The notes beneath the pieces were generated by a model that saw only the letters and a list, made by a program, of their open reading frames with translations, made no database searches and had not been told where the DNA came from. Below are positions 25,757 to 34,428 of a stretch of 35,774 nucleotides of DNA, in pieces; positions within the stretch are counted from its first letter, which is position 1, and each line of letters opens with the position of its first letter. The position numbers and the translations under genes are program-made. Source of the DNA: Alicycliphilus sp. (lineage in GTDB: Bacteria; Pseudomonadota; Gammaproteobacteria; Burkholderiales; Burkholderiaceae_C); the NCBI GenBank assembly GCA_018054745.1, contig JAGPIX010000013.1, positions 1 to 35,774 of the forward strand. The letters run 5' to 3'.

Positions 25757-26437
25757 ATGAGCCGCACCTACCGCATCGCCCCCTCCATCCTGTCCGCCGA
25801 CTTTGCCCGTCTGGGTGAGGAAGTGCGCAATGTCGTCGCCGCCGGCGCCGACTGGATCCACTTCGACGTGATGGACAACCACTATGTGCCCAACCTGACC
25901 TTTGGCCCCATGGTCTGCCAGGCGCTCAAGCCCCATGCTGTCACGCCCGACGGCCGGCCCGTGCCGATCGACGTGCACCTGATGGTGCAGCCCGTGGACG
26001 CGCTGGCCGAGGCCTTTGCCCAGGCCGGCGCCGACCTGATCAGCTTCCACCCCGACGCATCGGCGCATGTGCACCGCAGCATCCAGGCCATCAAGGCCCA
26101 GGGCTGCCAGGCCGGCCTGACCTTCAACCCGGCCATGCCGCTGGATGTGCTGGACTGGGTGATCGAGGACATCGACCTGATCCTGCTCATGAGCGTCAAC
26201 CCCGGTTTTGGCGGGCAGTCATTTATTGATAGCACGTTGCGCAAGGTGGAAGCGGCCCGCAGGCGTATTGAAGCCTCTGGCAAGGACATTCGCCTGGAGG
26301 TGGACGGCGGCATCAAGGCAGACAACATCCGCCGCGTGGCCGACGCCGGCGCCGACACCTTCGTCGCCGGCAGCGCCATCTTCGGCAAGCCCGATTACAA
26401 GGCCGTCATAGACGCCATGCGCCGGGCCCTGGCATGA
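25757..26437 (+). CDS. rpe: Ribulose-phosphate 3-epimerase
   Basis: 226 residues from the ATG at 25757 ([20 protein letters not shown]); another ATG lies three codons earlier. TIM-barrel family marks are complete: [63 protein letters not shown] and LEVDGGI. The enzyme interconverts ribulose-5-phosphate and xylulose-5-phosphate in the pentose phosphate pathway and Calvin cycle. It overlaps gph by 4 bases (ATGA), a pairing widely seen in proteobacteria. Confidence 0.96.
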   Translation: MSRTYRIAPSILSADFARLGEEVRNVVAAGADWIHFDVMDNHYVPNLTFGPMVCQALKPHAVTPDGRPVPIDVHLMVQPVDALAEAFAQAGADLISFHPDASAHVHRSIQAIKAQGCQAGLTFNPAMPLDVLDWVIEDIDLILLMSVNPGFGGQSFIDSTLRKVEAARRRIEASGKDIRLEVDGGIKADNIRRVADAGADTFVAGSAIFGKPDYKAVIDAMRRALA

Positions 26438-27147
26438 CGGCGCCGGTCCTGCAGGGCCTGGACGCGGCCATCATCGACCTGGACGGCACCATGGTGGACA
26501 CCCTGGGCGACTTCGCCCAGGCGCTGGGCGCCATGCTGGACGACCTGGGGCTGCCCGCCATAGAGCCGGCGTTCATCGCGCAGATGGTGGGCAAGGGCAG
26601 CGAGCATTTGCTGCGTTCTGTGCTCAATCATGCGCTGACGCAAGCAGGGAAAGCGCCAGATGCTTCCAAAATAGAAGCGCTCTATCCCAACGCCTGGGAG
26701 CGCTACCAGCAGCATTACCTGGCCATCAACGGGCGTCATTCCAGCGTCTACCCCGGCGTGCGCCAGGGCCTGATGGCGCTGCGCGGCGCCGGGCTGCGCC
26801 TGGCCTGCCTGACCAACAAGCCCACCAGCTTTGCCCTGCCGCTCTTGCGCGCCAAGGGCCTGGACGGTTTCTTCGAGCATGTGTTCGGCGGCGACGCCTT
26901 CGAGCGCAAGAAGCCCGACCCGCTGCCCGTCCTCAAGACCTGCGCGGCCCTGGGCACGCTGCCGGCGCGCACGCTGATGGTCGGCGACTCCAGCAACGAC
27001 GCGGCTGCCGCGCGTGCCGCCGGCTGCCCGGTGGCCCTGGTCACCTACGGCTACAACCACGGCCAGCCGGTGCGCGCGGTGGATGCCGACTGTTACGTGG
27101 ACGCGCTGCACGAACTTATGCCCAAGTGGGTGTGCGGGCTCAGGTGA
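26434..27147 (+). CDS. gph: Phosphoglycolate phosphatase
   Basis: 237 residues. A HAD-superfamily hydrolase with motif [10 protein letters not shown] (about 16-24), a helical cap, motif II LTNKP, the conserved lysine in [10 protein letters not shown] and motif [18 protein letters not shown]. Together with rpe next door it is best called Gph, which removes phosphate from 2-phosphoglycolate. The cap domain contains a copy of the dispersed repeat (26622-26680) coding for [19 protein letters not shown]. Last gene of the rpe-gph pair. Confidence 0.92.
   Translation: MTAPVLQGLDAAIIDLDGTMVDTLGDFAQALGAMLDDLGLPAIEPAFIAQMVGKGSEHLLRSVLNHALTQAGKAPDASKIEALYPNAWERYQQHYLAINGRHSSVYPGVRQGLMALRGAGLRLACLTNKPTSFALPLLRAKGLDGFFEHVFGGDAFERKKPDPLPVLKTCAALGTLPARTLMVGDSSNDAAAARAAGCPVALVTYGYNHGQPVRAVDADCYVDALHELMPKWVCGLR
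26622..26680 (+). repeat. Dispersed repeat inside gph
   Basis: GCTCAATCATGCGCTGACGC, AGCAGGGAAAGCGCCAGAT and TTCCAAAATAGAAG in the same order as the other copies. AT-richer than the flanks and read in frame in the variable cap domain. Confidence 0.5.
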
Positions 27148-27191
27148 ACCGGGTTGCGCCCGCTGTGCGGGGAGCTGAGGCCATGAAGACC

Positions 27192-27221
27192 AAAAGGGCC
27201 CGGCACGAGCGTGCAGGGCCC
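27192..27221 (-). terminator. Terminator of the second chemoreceptor gene
   Basis: GGGCCC (27196-27201) pairs with GGGCCC (27216-27221), inner GCAC/GTGC; on the minus strand the stem is followed by TTTT (27195-27192). It lies 38 bases after the receptor stop. Confidence 0.65.
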
Positions 27222-27259
27222 CGGTGCATGCGGCTTGTCAGCGCGCTGCCGGCTTGGGC

Positions 27260-29002
27260 TTAAAAACTATCCCAGTCATCATCGCCCCCCGCCGCCACGG
27301 CCGCGGGGCTGGCCTTGCTGGGTGCGCTCAGAACGGCGGCGGGCTTGCTGGCGGCGCGTGCCACGGGCTTGGGGGCGGTAGCCGGGCGCGGCGCCACGCG
27401 TGGCGCCGGCGCCGGCCTGGCCTGGCTGGCAGCGGATGCTTTGCCCGTGGTGATGCCGGCATGGCCCGCCAGCTTGAACACGGCCACGGCCTGCACCAGG
27501 TCGCCGGCCTGCTGGTTCAGGCTGCTGGCGGCGGCCGAGCTTTCCTCCACCAGCGCGGCGTTTTGCTGCGTGGCCTGGTCCATCTGCGTGATGGCCTCGC
27601 CGACCTGGGCCACGCCCGAGCTTTGCTCGCGGCTGGCGGCGCTGATCTCGCCCATGATGTCGGTGACGCGGCGAATAGCGTTCACCACCTCGGTCATGGT
27701 GTTGCCGGCCTTGTCCACCAGCTGCGTGCCCTGTTCCACCCGCCCCACGCTGTCGGTGATCAGTTGTTTGATCTCCTTGGCAGCCTCTGCGCTGCGCTGC
27801 GCCAGCGAGCGCACCTCGCCGGCCACCACGGCAAAGCCGCGGCCCTGCTCGCCCGCGCGCGCGGCCTCGACCGCGGCGTTCAGTGCCAGGATGTTGGTCT
27901 GGAAGGCAATGCCGTCGATGACGCCGATGATGTCGGCGATCTTGCGGCTGGCATCGTTGATGCCGCGCATGGTGTCCACCACCTCGGCCACCACCGCGCC
28001 GCCCTGTACGGCGACGGTGCTGGCGTTCATGGCCAGCTGGTTGGCCTGGGCGGCGTTGTCGGCGTTCTGGCGCACGGTGGCGCCCAGCTGCTCCATGGAG
28101 GCTGCCGTTTGCTCCAGCGCGCTGGCCTGGGATTCGGTGCGCGCCGACAGGTCATGGTTGCCCTGGGCGATCTGGGCACTGGCCGTGGCCACGCTCTCGG
28201 CATTGCCGCGCACGCCGGCGACCACGCGGGTCAGGCTGGCCTGCATCTCACCCAGCGCATGCAGCAGGTTCGCGGCCTCGTCACGGCCCTGGGCCGCTAT
28301 GGGCTGGGTCAGGTCGCCCTCGGCAATCTGGCCGGCGCGGCGCGCGGCCAGCTGCAGCGGCGCGGTGATGGATCGGCTGAGCAGCCAGGCCAGGCCGGCG
28401 CCCAGCAGCAGGGCCAGTGCCGCGGCTGCGATGAGGATCATGCGCCCCTGGGCGGCCTCGGCCGTGGCCTGGTCACGGGTACGCTCATACAGCATCAGCT
28501 GGCGCTCTTCGAGGGTGCGCAGTGTGGCAATGTAGGCGTCCGACAGGGGCTTGAGCTGGCTGTCCACCAGCGGGCCCACGTCCTCGCCCGCGGCCTTGCG
28601 CTTGAACAGGTCGGCACGCGGCTTGCGGTAGGCCTCGCGCGCCTTGTCGATGTCGGCGATCTGGCGCCGGCCCTCGTCGGTCTCGAGCAGCCGCTCCACC
28701 GTCTTGCGCGAGACGTCCACGCCCTTGGAGGTGGCATCCATCTCCGCCTGCCATTGCGCCAGGTGGCTGCTGTCGGCATTGAGCAGGGCGGCGCGCGTGC
28801 GTATCCAGTTCTGGTCTATGCCCTGGCGCCACTGCACGGCGGCGCGCAGGCGCTCGTTGTCGGTGCTGGTCAGCCGCTGGGTCGCGGCCGCCAGATCCTG
28901 TAGGCGCCACACGCCCACGGCGGCGATCACTGCGGTGATCAGCAGCACCAGGCCAAAGGACAGGGCCAGGCGCGGGCCTACCTTGATGTCGTTCAGTCGC
29001 AT
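27260..29002 (-). CDS. Methyl-accepting chemotaxis protein with four-helix sensor and CheR/CheB tail
   Basis: 580 residues. Membrane span 1 about 11-33; a helical periplasmic sensor of about 155 residues (four-helix-bundle type by pattern, rich in Ala, Arg and Gln); span 2 near 190-212 ([20 protein letters not shown]); HAMP; and a signalling domain with the hairpin tip [20 protein letters not shown]. After an Ala/Pro-rich linker the chain ends in DDDWDSF, which fits the aromatic-x-x-Phe docking peptide for CheR/CheB. The signalling part is nearly identical, also in DNA, to that of the first receptor. Ligand unknown. Confidence 0.93.
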   Translation of the reverse strand: MRLNDIKVGPRLALSFGLVLLITAVIAAVGVWRLQDLAAATQRLTSTDNERLRAAVQWRQGIDQNWIRTRAALLNADSSHLAQWQAEMDATSKGVDVSRKTVERLLETDEGRRQIADIDKAREAYRKPRADLFKRKAAGEDVGPLVDSQLKPLSDAYIATLRTLEERQLMLYERTRDQATAEAAQGRMILIAAAALALLLGAGLAWLLSRSITAPLQLAARRAGQIAEGDLTQPIAAQGRDEAANLLHALGEMQASLTRVVAGVRGNAESVATASAQIAQGNHDLSARTESQASALEQTAASMEQLGATVRQNADNAAQANQLAMNASTVAVQGGAVVAEVVDTMRGINDASRKIADIIGVIDGIAFQTNILALNAAVEAARAGEQGRGFAVVAGEVRSLAQRSAEAAKEIKQLITDSVGRVEQGTQLVDKAGNTMTEVVNAIRRVTDIMGEISAASREQSSGVAQVGEAITQMDQATQQNAALVEESSAAASSLNQQAGDLVQAVAVFKLAGHAGITTGKASAASQARPAPAPRVAPRPATAPKPVARAASKPAAVLSAPSKASPAAVAAGGDDDWDSF

Positions 29003-29154
29003 GGAATACCTATTAATTCAAGTGTGAAACGAAAGTAAATGTATCAACAAGCCTTGGCGCTGTCTATCGACAACTTCGGCAGAAGCTGCGGGTGCTACAG
29101 GCCTTTTTGGATCTTTGGCGGGCCGCGGCGGGGCCTTTGCTACACTTTGCCGCC
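29003..29154 (+). promoter_or_regulatory. trp operon promoter region
   Basis: The gap between the divergent chemoreceptor and the leader peptide. TACACT at 29141-29146 is a good -10 and ends 8 bases before the leader-peptide ATG (29155), so the mRNA would start at or next to this AUG. No convincing -35. Nothing else recognisable in the region. Confidence 0.45.
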
Positions 29155-29238
29155 ATGTTCATTCACCGCACCGTTATTGCAGGTCGCAGCGACCGGGGAG
29201 CCTGGCCCTGGCGCAAGCCAGCGTCGCTTGCCTCCTGA
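29155..29238 (+). CDS. trpL: trp leader peptide
   Basis: 27 residues from the ATG at 29155 to the TGA at 29236-29238. It contains the sequence GAWPWRKP: two Trp codons at 29203-29205 and 29209-29211 separated by a single Pro codon, 118 bases or so before trpE and in the same direction. Overlapping the Trp codons is CTGGC (29208-29212) that pairs with GCCAG (29217-29221). This is the arrangement of an attenuator in which ribosome stalling at Trp codons senses charged tRNA-Trp. Trp is rare, so two in 27 residues directly before a trp operon is unlikely to be chance. Confidence 0.72.
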   Translation: MFIHRTVIAGRSDRGAWPWRKPASLAS

Positions 29239-29270
29239 CAGCACCTGGGCACCGCCCCGCGTGCGCCCGT

Positions 29271-29292
29271 GATCCCCAGCGCATGGGGGATC
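29271..29292 (+). promoter_or_regulatory. Leader hairpin between trpL and trpE
   Basis: GATCCCC (29271-29277) pairs with GGGGATC (29286-29292). It is where the terminator hairpin of an attenuator should be, but no T run follows (GTCTCCCGAATG), so termination, if any, would need Rho or another mechanism. A further GC-rich pairing (GGGC 29247-29250 with GCCC 29265-29268) lies between it and the leader stop. Confidence 0.45.
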
Positions 29293-29356
29293 GTCTCCCG
29301 AATGAACCCGCGGCCCGCACCCCTGCAGCGCGCCGCACGAGCTGGGAACTCTTGTC

Positions 29357-30856
29357 GTGATCACTGAACTGGAATTCAAAAGCCTGGCCCTGGAGGGCTA
29401 CAACCGCATCCCGCTGATGGCCGAGGCCTTTGCGGATCTGGAAACCCCGCTGTCGCTGTACCTGAAGCTCGCCCATGGCAAGGGCGATGGCCGGCACAGC
29501 TTTTTGCTTGAATCGGTGGTGGGTGGCGAGCGCTTCGGGCGCTATAGCTTCATCGGCCTGCCGGCGCGCACGCTGTTGCGCGCCAGCGGCTTCGGCGCCG
29601 CGGCGCGCACCGAGGTGGTGACGGACGGACAGGTGGTGGAGAGCGCCGGCGGCAACCCGCTGGACTTCATCGCCGCCTACCAAAAGCGCTTCAAGGTGGC
29701 GCTGCGCCCGGGCCTGCCGCGTTTCTGCGGTGGCCTGGCGGGCTACTTTGGCTACGACGCGGTGCGCTATATCGAGAAGAAGCTGGAGGGCAGCTGCCCG
29801 CCGGACAGCCTGGGCTGCCCGGACATCCTGCTGCTGCAGTGCGAGGAGCTGGCGGTCATCGACAACCTCTCGGGCAAGCTCTACCTCATCGTCTACGCCG
29901 ACCCGGCCCAGCCTGAGGCCTACGCGCGCGCCAAGAAGCGCTTGCGCGAGTTGAAGGATCAGCTCAAATACTCGGTCAGCGCGCCGCAGGTCAAGCCCAG
30001 CGAAAGCCACCCGGCCGAGCGCAGCTTTGCCAAGGCGGACTACCTGGCGGCCGTGGAGCAGGCCAAGGAGCTGATCGCCGCCGGCGACTTCATGCAGGTG
30101 CAGGTGGGCCAGCGCATCCAGAAGCGCTACACCGAAAGCCCGCTGTCGCTGTACCGCGCGCTGCGCTCGCTCAACCCCAGCCCCTACATGTACTACTACC
30201 ACTTTGGCGATTTCCAGGTGGTGGGGGCCAGCCCGGAGATCCTGGTGCGCCAGGAGGCCGTGGAGGAGGGCACCAAGGTCACGATACGCCCGCTGGCCGG
30301 CACGCGGCCGCGCGGCGCCACGCCCGAGAAGGACAAGGCGGCCGAGCTGGAGCTGATGGGCGACCCGAAGGAGCGCGCCGAGCATGTGATGCTCATCGAC
30401 CTGGCGCGCAACGACATCGGCCGCATCGCCAAGACCGGCACGGTGAAGGTCACCGAGGCCTTCTGCATAGAGCGCTACAGCCATGTGATGCATATCGTCA
30501 GCAACGTGGAGGGCATCCTGAACGAGGGCATGACCAGCATGGACGTGCTCAGGGCCACGTTCCCGGCAGGCACGCTCACCGGCGCGCCCAAGGTGCACGC
30601 CATGGAGCTGATCGACCGGTTGGAGCCCACCAAGCGCGGCCTGTACGGCGGCGCCTGCGGGTATTTGAGCTACGCCGGCGACATGGACGTGGCCATTGCC
30701 ATCCGCACGGGCATCGTCAAGGACGGCATGCTGTATGTGCAGGCGGCGGCCGGCGTCGTGGCGGACTCGGTGCCCGAGCTGGAATGGAAAGAAACGGAAC
30801 ACAAGGCCCGCGCCCTGCTGCGTGCGGCGGAACTGGTAGAGGAAGGTTTGGAATGA
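29357..30856 (+). CDS. trpE: Anthranilate synthase component I
   Basis: 499 residues from a GTG at 29357 (MITELEFKSLALEGYNRIPL); only a poor ribosome-binding site (TGGGA) precedes it. The enzyme makes anthranilate from chorismate with ammonia delivered by TrpG. The Trp feedback motif LLES (HSFLLESVVGGERFGRYSF) near the N terminus and the chorismate-binding signatures VQVGQRIQKRY, GASPEILVR, IRPLAGTRPRG, LIDLARNDIGRIA and GTLTGAPKVHAMELID are all intact. It is the first enzyme gene of the operon and overlaps the next gene by 4 bases. Confidence 0.97.
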   Translation: MITELEFKSLALEGYNRIPLMAEAFADLETPLSLYLKLAHGKGDGRHSFLLESVVGGERFGRYSFIGLPARTLLRASGFGAAARTEVVTDGQVVESAGGNPLDFIAAYQKRFKVALRPGLPRFCGGLAGYFGYDAVRYIEKKLEGSCPPDSLGCPDILLLQCEELAVIDNLSGKLYLIVYADPAQPEAYARAKKRLRELKDQLKYSVSAPQVKPSESHPAERSFAKADYLAAVEQAKELIAAGDFMQVQVGQRIQKRYTESPLSLYRALRSLNPSPYMYYYHFGDFQVVGASPEILVRQEAVEEGTKVTIRPLAGTRPRGATPEKDKAAELELMGDPKERAEHVMLIDLARNDIGRIAKTGTVKVTEAFCIERYSHVMHIVSNVEGILNEGMTSMDVLRATFPAGTLTGAPKVHAMELIDRLEPTKRGLYGGACGYLSYAGDMDVAIAIRTGIVKDGMLYVQAAAGVVADSVPELEWKETEHKARALLRAAELVEEGLE

Positions 30857-31179
30857 CGCGCGCCATAGATCACGTTCAGCACTGCACCACGATGGAGGAT
30901 GTGCGCCGCTTCATCGATGCGCTCGATGATGTGCTCGTGCCCCTGCTGGTCACGCGTGGCGGCTACATGACGCAGGCGGCACGCATCAAACAGTGCAACA
31001 CCCAGGTGCGTGACGAGGACCGCATCGAGGCCATCGTGGCCCGCGTGCGCGCACGCGCCGCGACCGAGGGCGGCCAGCCCGAGGTGATGGAGGCTATCTA
31101 CCGCAGCATGATGGAGGCCTACATCGCCTACGAACACCGTGAGTTCGCGCGCATGCGCGCACCGGGAGATGAGTCATGA
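30853..31179 (+). CDS. PchB-like AroQ chorismate mutase
   Basis: 108 residues, ATG at 30853 overlapping the trpE stop, stop overlapping trpG. It lines up end to end with PchB of Pseudomonas (isochorismate-pyruvate lyase with chorismate mutase activity). The three active-site basic residues keep the PchB spacing exactly: Arg18 (MEDVRRFID), Arg35 (LLVTRGGY) and Lys46 (AARIKQCN), matching PchB Arg14, Arg31 and Lys42. The residue matching PchB Gln90 is Glu94 ([10 protein letters not shown]). Chorismate to prephenate conversion is the likely reaction. Its place inside a trp operon is odd because it would compete with TrpE for chorismate. Confidence 0.8.
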   Translation: MTRAIDHVQHCTTMEDVRRFIDALDDVLVPLLVTRGGYMTQAARIKQCNTQVRDEDRIEAIVARVRARAATEGGQPEVMEAIYRSMMEAYIAYEHREFARMRAPGDES

Positions 31180-31748
31180 AGCTCTTGATGGTCGATAACT
31201 ACGACAGCTTCACCTACAACATCGTCCAGTACTTTGGCGAGCTGGGCGCCGAGGTGGAGGTGTTTCGCAACGACGAGATCACCCTGGAGGGCATTGCCGC
31301 GCGCGCGCCCGATCGGCTGGTGATCTCGCCCGGCCCCTGCTCGCCGCTGGAGGCCGGCATCTCGGTGGCCGCGATACAGCACTTTGCCGGCAGGCTGCCC
31401 ATCCTGGGCGTGTGCCTGGGCCACCAGAGCATTGGCGCGGCCTTTGGCGGCAAGATCATTCGTGCGCAGGAGCTGATGCACGGCAAGACCAGCGTCATCA
31501 CTACCGACGAGCAAGGCGTGTTCGCCGGCCTGCCGCGGCAGTTCACCGTGAACCGTTACCACTCGCTGGCGATAGAGCGCGCCAGCTGCCCCGAGGTGCT
31601 GGCCGTCACCGCCTGGACGGAGGACGGCGAGATCATGGGCGTGCGCCACAAAGAGCTGCCCATAGAGGGCGTGCAGTTCCACCCCGAGAGCATCCTGACC
31701 GAGCATGGCCATGCCATGCTGAAGAACTTCCTGGAGCAGCGCGCTTGA
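31176..31748 (+). CDS. trpG: Anthranilate synthase component II (glutamine amidotransferase)
   Basis: 190 residues; ATGA overlap with the mutase gene. A class I amidotransferase: [20 protein letters not shown], the oxyanion PGPCSP, nucleophile Cys in [15 protein letters not shown] and the catalytic His-Glu in [10 protein letters not shown]. It supplies ammonia to TrpE; proteins of this family often also serve PabB in folate synthesis, which is possible here. The next gene starts at a TTG overlapping its stop. Confidence 0.96.
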   Translation: MKLLMVDNYDSFTYNIVQYFGELGAEVEVFRNDEITLEGIAARAPDRLVISPGPCSPLEAGISVAAIQHFAGRLPILGVCLGHQSIGAAFGGKIIRAQELMHGKTSVITTDEQGVFAGLPRQFTVNRYHSLAIERASCPEVLAVTAWTEDGEIMGVRHKELPIEGVQFHPESILTEHGHAMLKNFLEQRA

Positions 31749-32404
31749 TCGACGCGCAGCAGCTGCTGCTGTTCATCGCCGCCGGCTGGCTGCTCAACCT
31801 GACGCCGGGCCCCGACGTGCTCTACATCGTCACGCGTGCGCTGAAGAACGGGCTGCGCGCCGGCCTGGTGGCGGGCCTGGGCATTGCCGCCGGCTGCCTG
31901 GTGCATGTGGGTGCCGCCGCCGTGGGCGTGGGCGCGCTGCTGGCGGCGTCCAGCACGGCGTTCACGCTGCTCAAGTGGCTGGGCGCGGCCTATCTGCTGT
32001 GGCTGGGCCTGCGCCTGCTGCGCGCGCGCGGCGACGGTGCGCTGGCCGGCGTGGTGCGCGAGACAGCCGGTCACGCAGCGGTGCCGGTCGCGCTCAAGGA
32101 GGTATTCCTGGGCGGCTTCTGGACGAATGTGCTGAATCCCAAGGTGGCCATCTTCTTCCTGGCCTTCGTGCCGCAGTTCATTGCCCCCGGCGCCGGCAAC
32201 AAGGCGCTGGCCTTTGTGCTGCTAGGGGTGCTGTTCACCGTCAACGCCATTCCGGTCAATGCGCTGTGGGCGCTGGCGGCGGCCTGGCTGGTGCGCCGTG
32301 TCGGCGCGGTGCAGCGCGGCATGCATTGGCTCGACCGCGTTGCCGGCCTGCTGTTCATAGGCTTTGGCGTGCGTCTGGCGCTGACCGACGCGCCTGCCGT
32401 TTGA
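31745..32404 (+). CDS. LysE/RhtB-family exporter
   Basis: 219 residues if started at the TTG at 31745 (TTGATC, overlapping the trpG stop by 4 bases); no other start fits the family N terminus. Six hydrophobic segments and the family signature [20 protein letters not shown] with the later [15 protein letters not shown] mark the LysE/RhtB exporters of amino acids and related compounds. Its place between trpG and trpD with translational overlap suggests export of an aromatic compound or overflow product, but the substrate is only a guess. Confidence 0.88.
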   Translation: MIDAQQLLLFIAAGWLLNLTPGPDVLYIVTRALKNGLRAGLVAGLGIAAGCLVHVGAAAVGVGALLAASSTAFTLLKWLGAAYLLWLGLRLLRARGDGALAGVVRETAGHAAVPVALKEVFLGGFWTNVLNPKVAIFFLAFVPQFIAPGAGNKALAFVLLGVLFTVNAIPVNALWALAAAWLVRRVGAVQRGMHWLDRVAGLLFIGFGVRLALTDAPAV

Positions 32405-32424
32405 CAACGACATCTGGAGACTCC

Positions 32425-33456
32425 ATGTCCATCACCCCGCAAGAGGCGCTGCAGCGCACCATCGAGCACCGCGAGATCTTTCACGACGAGATGCTGCACC
32501 TGATGCGCATGATCATGAGCGGCGAGCTCTCGCCCGTCATGACCGCTGCCATCGTCACCGGCCTGCGCGTGAAGAAGGAAACCATTGGCGAGATCACCGC
32601 CGCGGCGCAGGTCATGCGCGAGTTCTCGCGCAAGGTCAGCGTGGCCGACAGCACGCACCTGGTGGACATCGTGGGCACGGGCGGCGACGGTGCCGGCACC
32701 TTCAACATCTCCACCTGCGCCACCTTCGTCATCGCCGCCGCCGGCGCCAAGGTCAGCAAGCATGGCGGGCGCAGTGTCAGCAGCACATCGGGCAGCGCCG
32801 ACGCCATGGAGGCGCTGGGCGTGAACATACAGCTCACGCCGGCGCAGATCGCGCAGTGCATCCAGGAGGTGGGCATAGGCTTCATGTTCGCGCCGAATCA
32901 CCACCCGGCCATGAAGAACGTGGCCCCGGTGAGGAAGGAGCTGGGCGTGCGCACCATCTTCAACATCCTGGGGCCGCTGACCAACCCGGCGAGCGCGCCC
33001 AACATCCTGATGGGCGTGTTCCACGAAGACCTGGTGGGCATACAGGTGCGCGCGCTGCAGCGCCTGGGCGCGCAGCATGCGCTGGTGGTCTATGGCCGCG
33101 ACGGGCTCGATGAGATCAGCCTGGGCGCCGGCACCCTGGTGGGCGAGCTCAAGGACGGCGTGGTGCGCGAGTACGAGATCCACCCCGAGGACTTCGGCCT
33201 GCGCATGGCCGGCACGCGCGCGCTGCGCGTCGAGAACCCCGACCAGTCCAAGGCCATGCTGCTCGCCGTGCTGCAGGGCGAAGAAGGCCCGGCGCGCGAC
33301 ATCGTCTGCCTGAACGCCGGCGCCGCGCTGTATGCGGCGAACGTGGCACCCACCATGGCCGAGGGGCTGCAGCGCGCGCAGCAGGCGCTGGCCAGCGGCG
33401 CGGCCCTGGCCAAGCTGCACGAGCTCGTTGCCTACACGCAAAAGCTCGCGGCTTGA
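32425..33456 (+). CDS. trpD: Anthranilate phosphoribosyltransferase
   Basis: 343 residues from the ATG at 32425, preceded by TGGAGA. The glycine-rich PRPP-binding motif [34 protein letters not shown], the anthranilate-contact region [20 protein letters not shown] and GPLTNPA are intact. It joins anthranilate to PRPP, the second step to tryptophan. A 45-residue membrane protein gene follows after 9 bases. Confidence 0.97.
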   Translation: MSITPQEALQRTIEHREIFHDEMLHLMRMIMSGELSPVMTAAIVTGLRVKKETIGEITAAAQVMREFSRKVSVADSTHLVDIVGTGGDGAGTFNISTCATFVIAAAGAKVSKHGGRSVSSTSGSADAMEALGVNIQLTPAQIAQCIQEVGIGFMFAPNHHPAMKNVAPVRKELGVRTIFNILGPLTNPASAPNILMGVFHEDLVGIQVRALQRLGAQHALVVYGRDGLDEISLGAGTLVGELKDGVVREYEIHPEDFGLRMAGTRALRVENPDQSKAMLLAVLQGEEGPARDIVCLNAGAALYAANVAPTMAEGLQRAQQALASGAALAKLHELVAYTQKLAA

Positions 33457-33465
33457 GGCTGCGCC

Positions 33466-33603
33466 ATGAGCCTGCTGGACGCCCCCATCTGGAACGATGC
33501 CGGCACCTGGATCGTGCTCGGCGTGTCGCTGCTGTTCATCGTTGTCGGCCTGGTGATGCACCAGGTCATCCGCCGGGTGCTGCGCAAGCCCCCCGAACAT
33601 TGA
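33466..33603 (+). CDS. 45-residue single-span membrane protein between trpD and trpC
   Basis: ATG at 33466, TGA at 33601-33603. Short N terminus [14 protein letters not shown], one clear membrane span ([20 protein letters not shown], about residues 15-34) and a basic tail with RRVLRK, so an N-out, C-in single-pass protein is expected. The gap to trpD is 9 bases and to trpC 22 bases, same direction. Codon third positions are strongly G/C like true genes here. Not a family I recognise; conservation in related genomes would decide it. Confidence 0.6.
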   Translation: MSLLDAPIWNDAGTWIVLGVSLLFIVVGLVMHQVIRRVLRKPPEH

Positions 33604-33625
33604 CCATTGCATTGGAAAACCCGCC

Positions 33626-34426
33626 ATGTCCGACATCCTGAAAAAAATCGTCGATGTGAAGTTCGAAGAGGTGGCCGCGGCCAAGCGGCGCATGCCCCTG
33701 GCCGACATGCGCCGCGACGCCGAGAGCCGCGTGCTCACGCGCGACTTCGTCGGCGCGCTGCGCGCCAAGATCACGGCCGGCCAGGCCGCGGTGATCGCCG
33801 AGATCAAGAAGGCCAGCCCGAGCAAGGGCGTGATCCGCGCCGATTTCATCCCAGCCGACATCGCGCAAAGCTATGCCGAGGGCGACGGCAAGGTCAGTGC
33901 CGCCTGCCTGTCGGTGCTCACCGACCGCCAGTTCTTCCAGGGCCAGCCCGACTACCTGAAGCAGGCGCGCGCCAGCTGTCAGCTGCCGGTGCTGCGCAAG
34001 GATTTCATGGTCGATCCCTACCAGATCTACGAGTCGCGCGCCATGGGAGCGGACTGCGTGCTCCTGATCGCCGCCTGCCTCGACGACGGTCTGATGGCCG
34101 AGATGGAGGCCATTGCCCGCAGCCTGGACATGGCCGTGCTGGTGGAGGTGCATGACGCCCCCGAGCTGCAGCGCGCCCTGAAGCTGAAGACGCCGCTGGT
34201 GGGCATCAACAACCGCGACCTGCGCAGCTTCGAGGTCAGCCTGCAGACCACGCTGGCGCTGCAAAAACAGGTGCCCGCCGACCGTCTGCTGGTGACCGAG
34301 TCCGGCATCCTCGCGCCCGCCGACGTGCGCCTGATGCGCGACGCCGGCGTGCATGCCTTCCTGGTGGGCGAGGCCTTCATGCGCGCGAGCGACCCCGGCC
34401 TGGCCTTGGCGCGTTTATTCGCCTGA
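33626..34426 (+). CDS. trpC: Indole-3-glycerol phosphate synthase
   Basis: 266 residues from the ATG at 33626. TIM-barrel marks of Trp[64 protein letters not shown] and LLVTESGI. It closes the indole ring from CdRP. No TrpF domain is fused. It is the last trp gene visible; the sensor gene begins only 2 bases after the stop, so the transcript may continue. Confidence 0.96.
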   Translation: MSDILKKIVDVKFEEVAAAKRRMPLADMRRDAESRVLTRDFVGALRAKITAGQAAVIAEIKKASPSKGVIRADFIPADIAQSYAEGDGKVSAACLSVLTDRQFFQGQPDYLKQARASCQLPVLRKDFMVDPYQIYESRAMGADCVLLIAACLDDGLMAEMEAIARSLDMAVLVEVHDAPELQRALKLKTPLVGINNRDLRSFEVSLQTTLALQKQVPADRLLVTESGILAPADVRLMRDAGVHAFLVGEAFMRASDPGLALARLFA

Positions 34427-34428
34427 GC

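Noticed and set aside
26215-26250. AT-rich patch in rpe around TTTATTGATAGCACG
   Set aside because: It codes for the conserved [12 protein letters not shown] and has no repeat arms.
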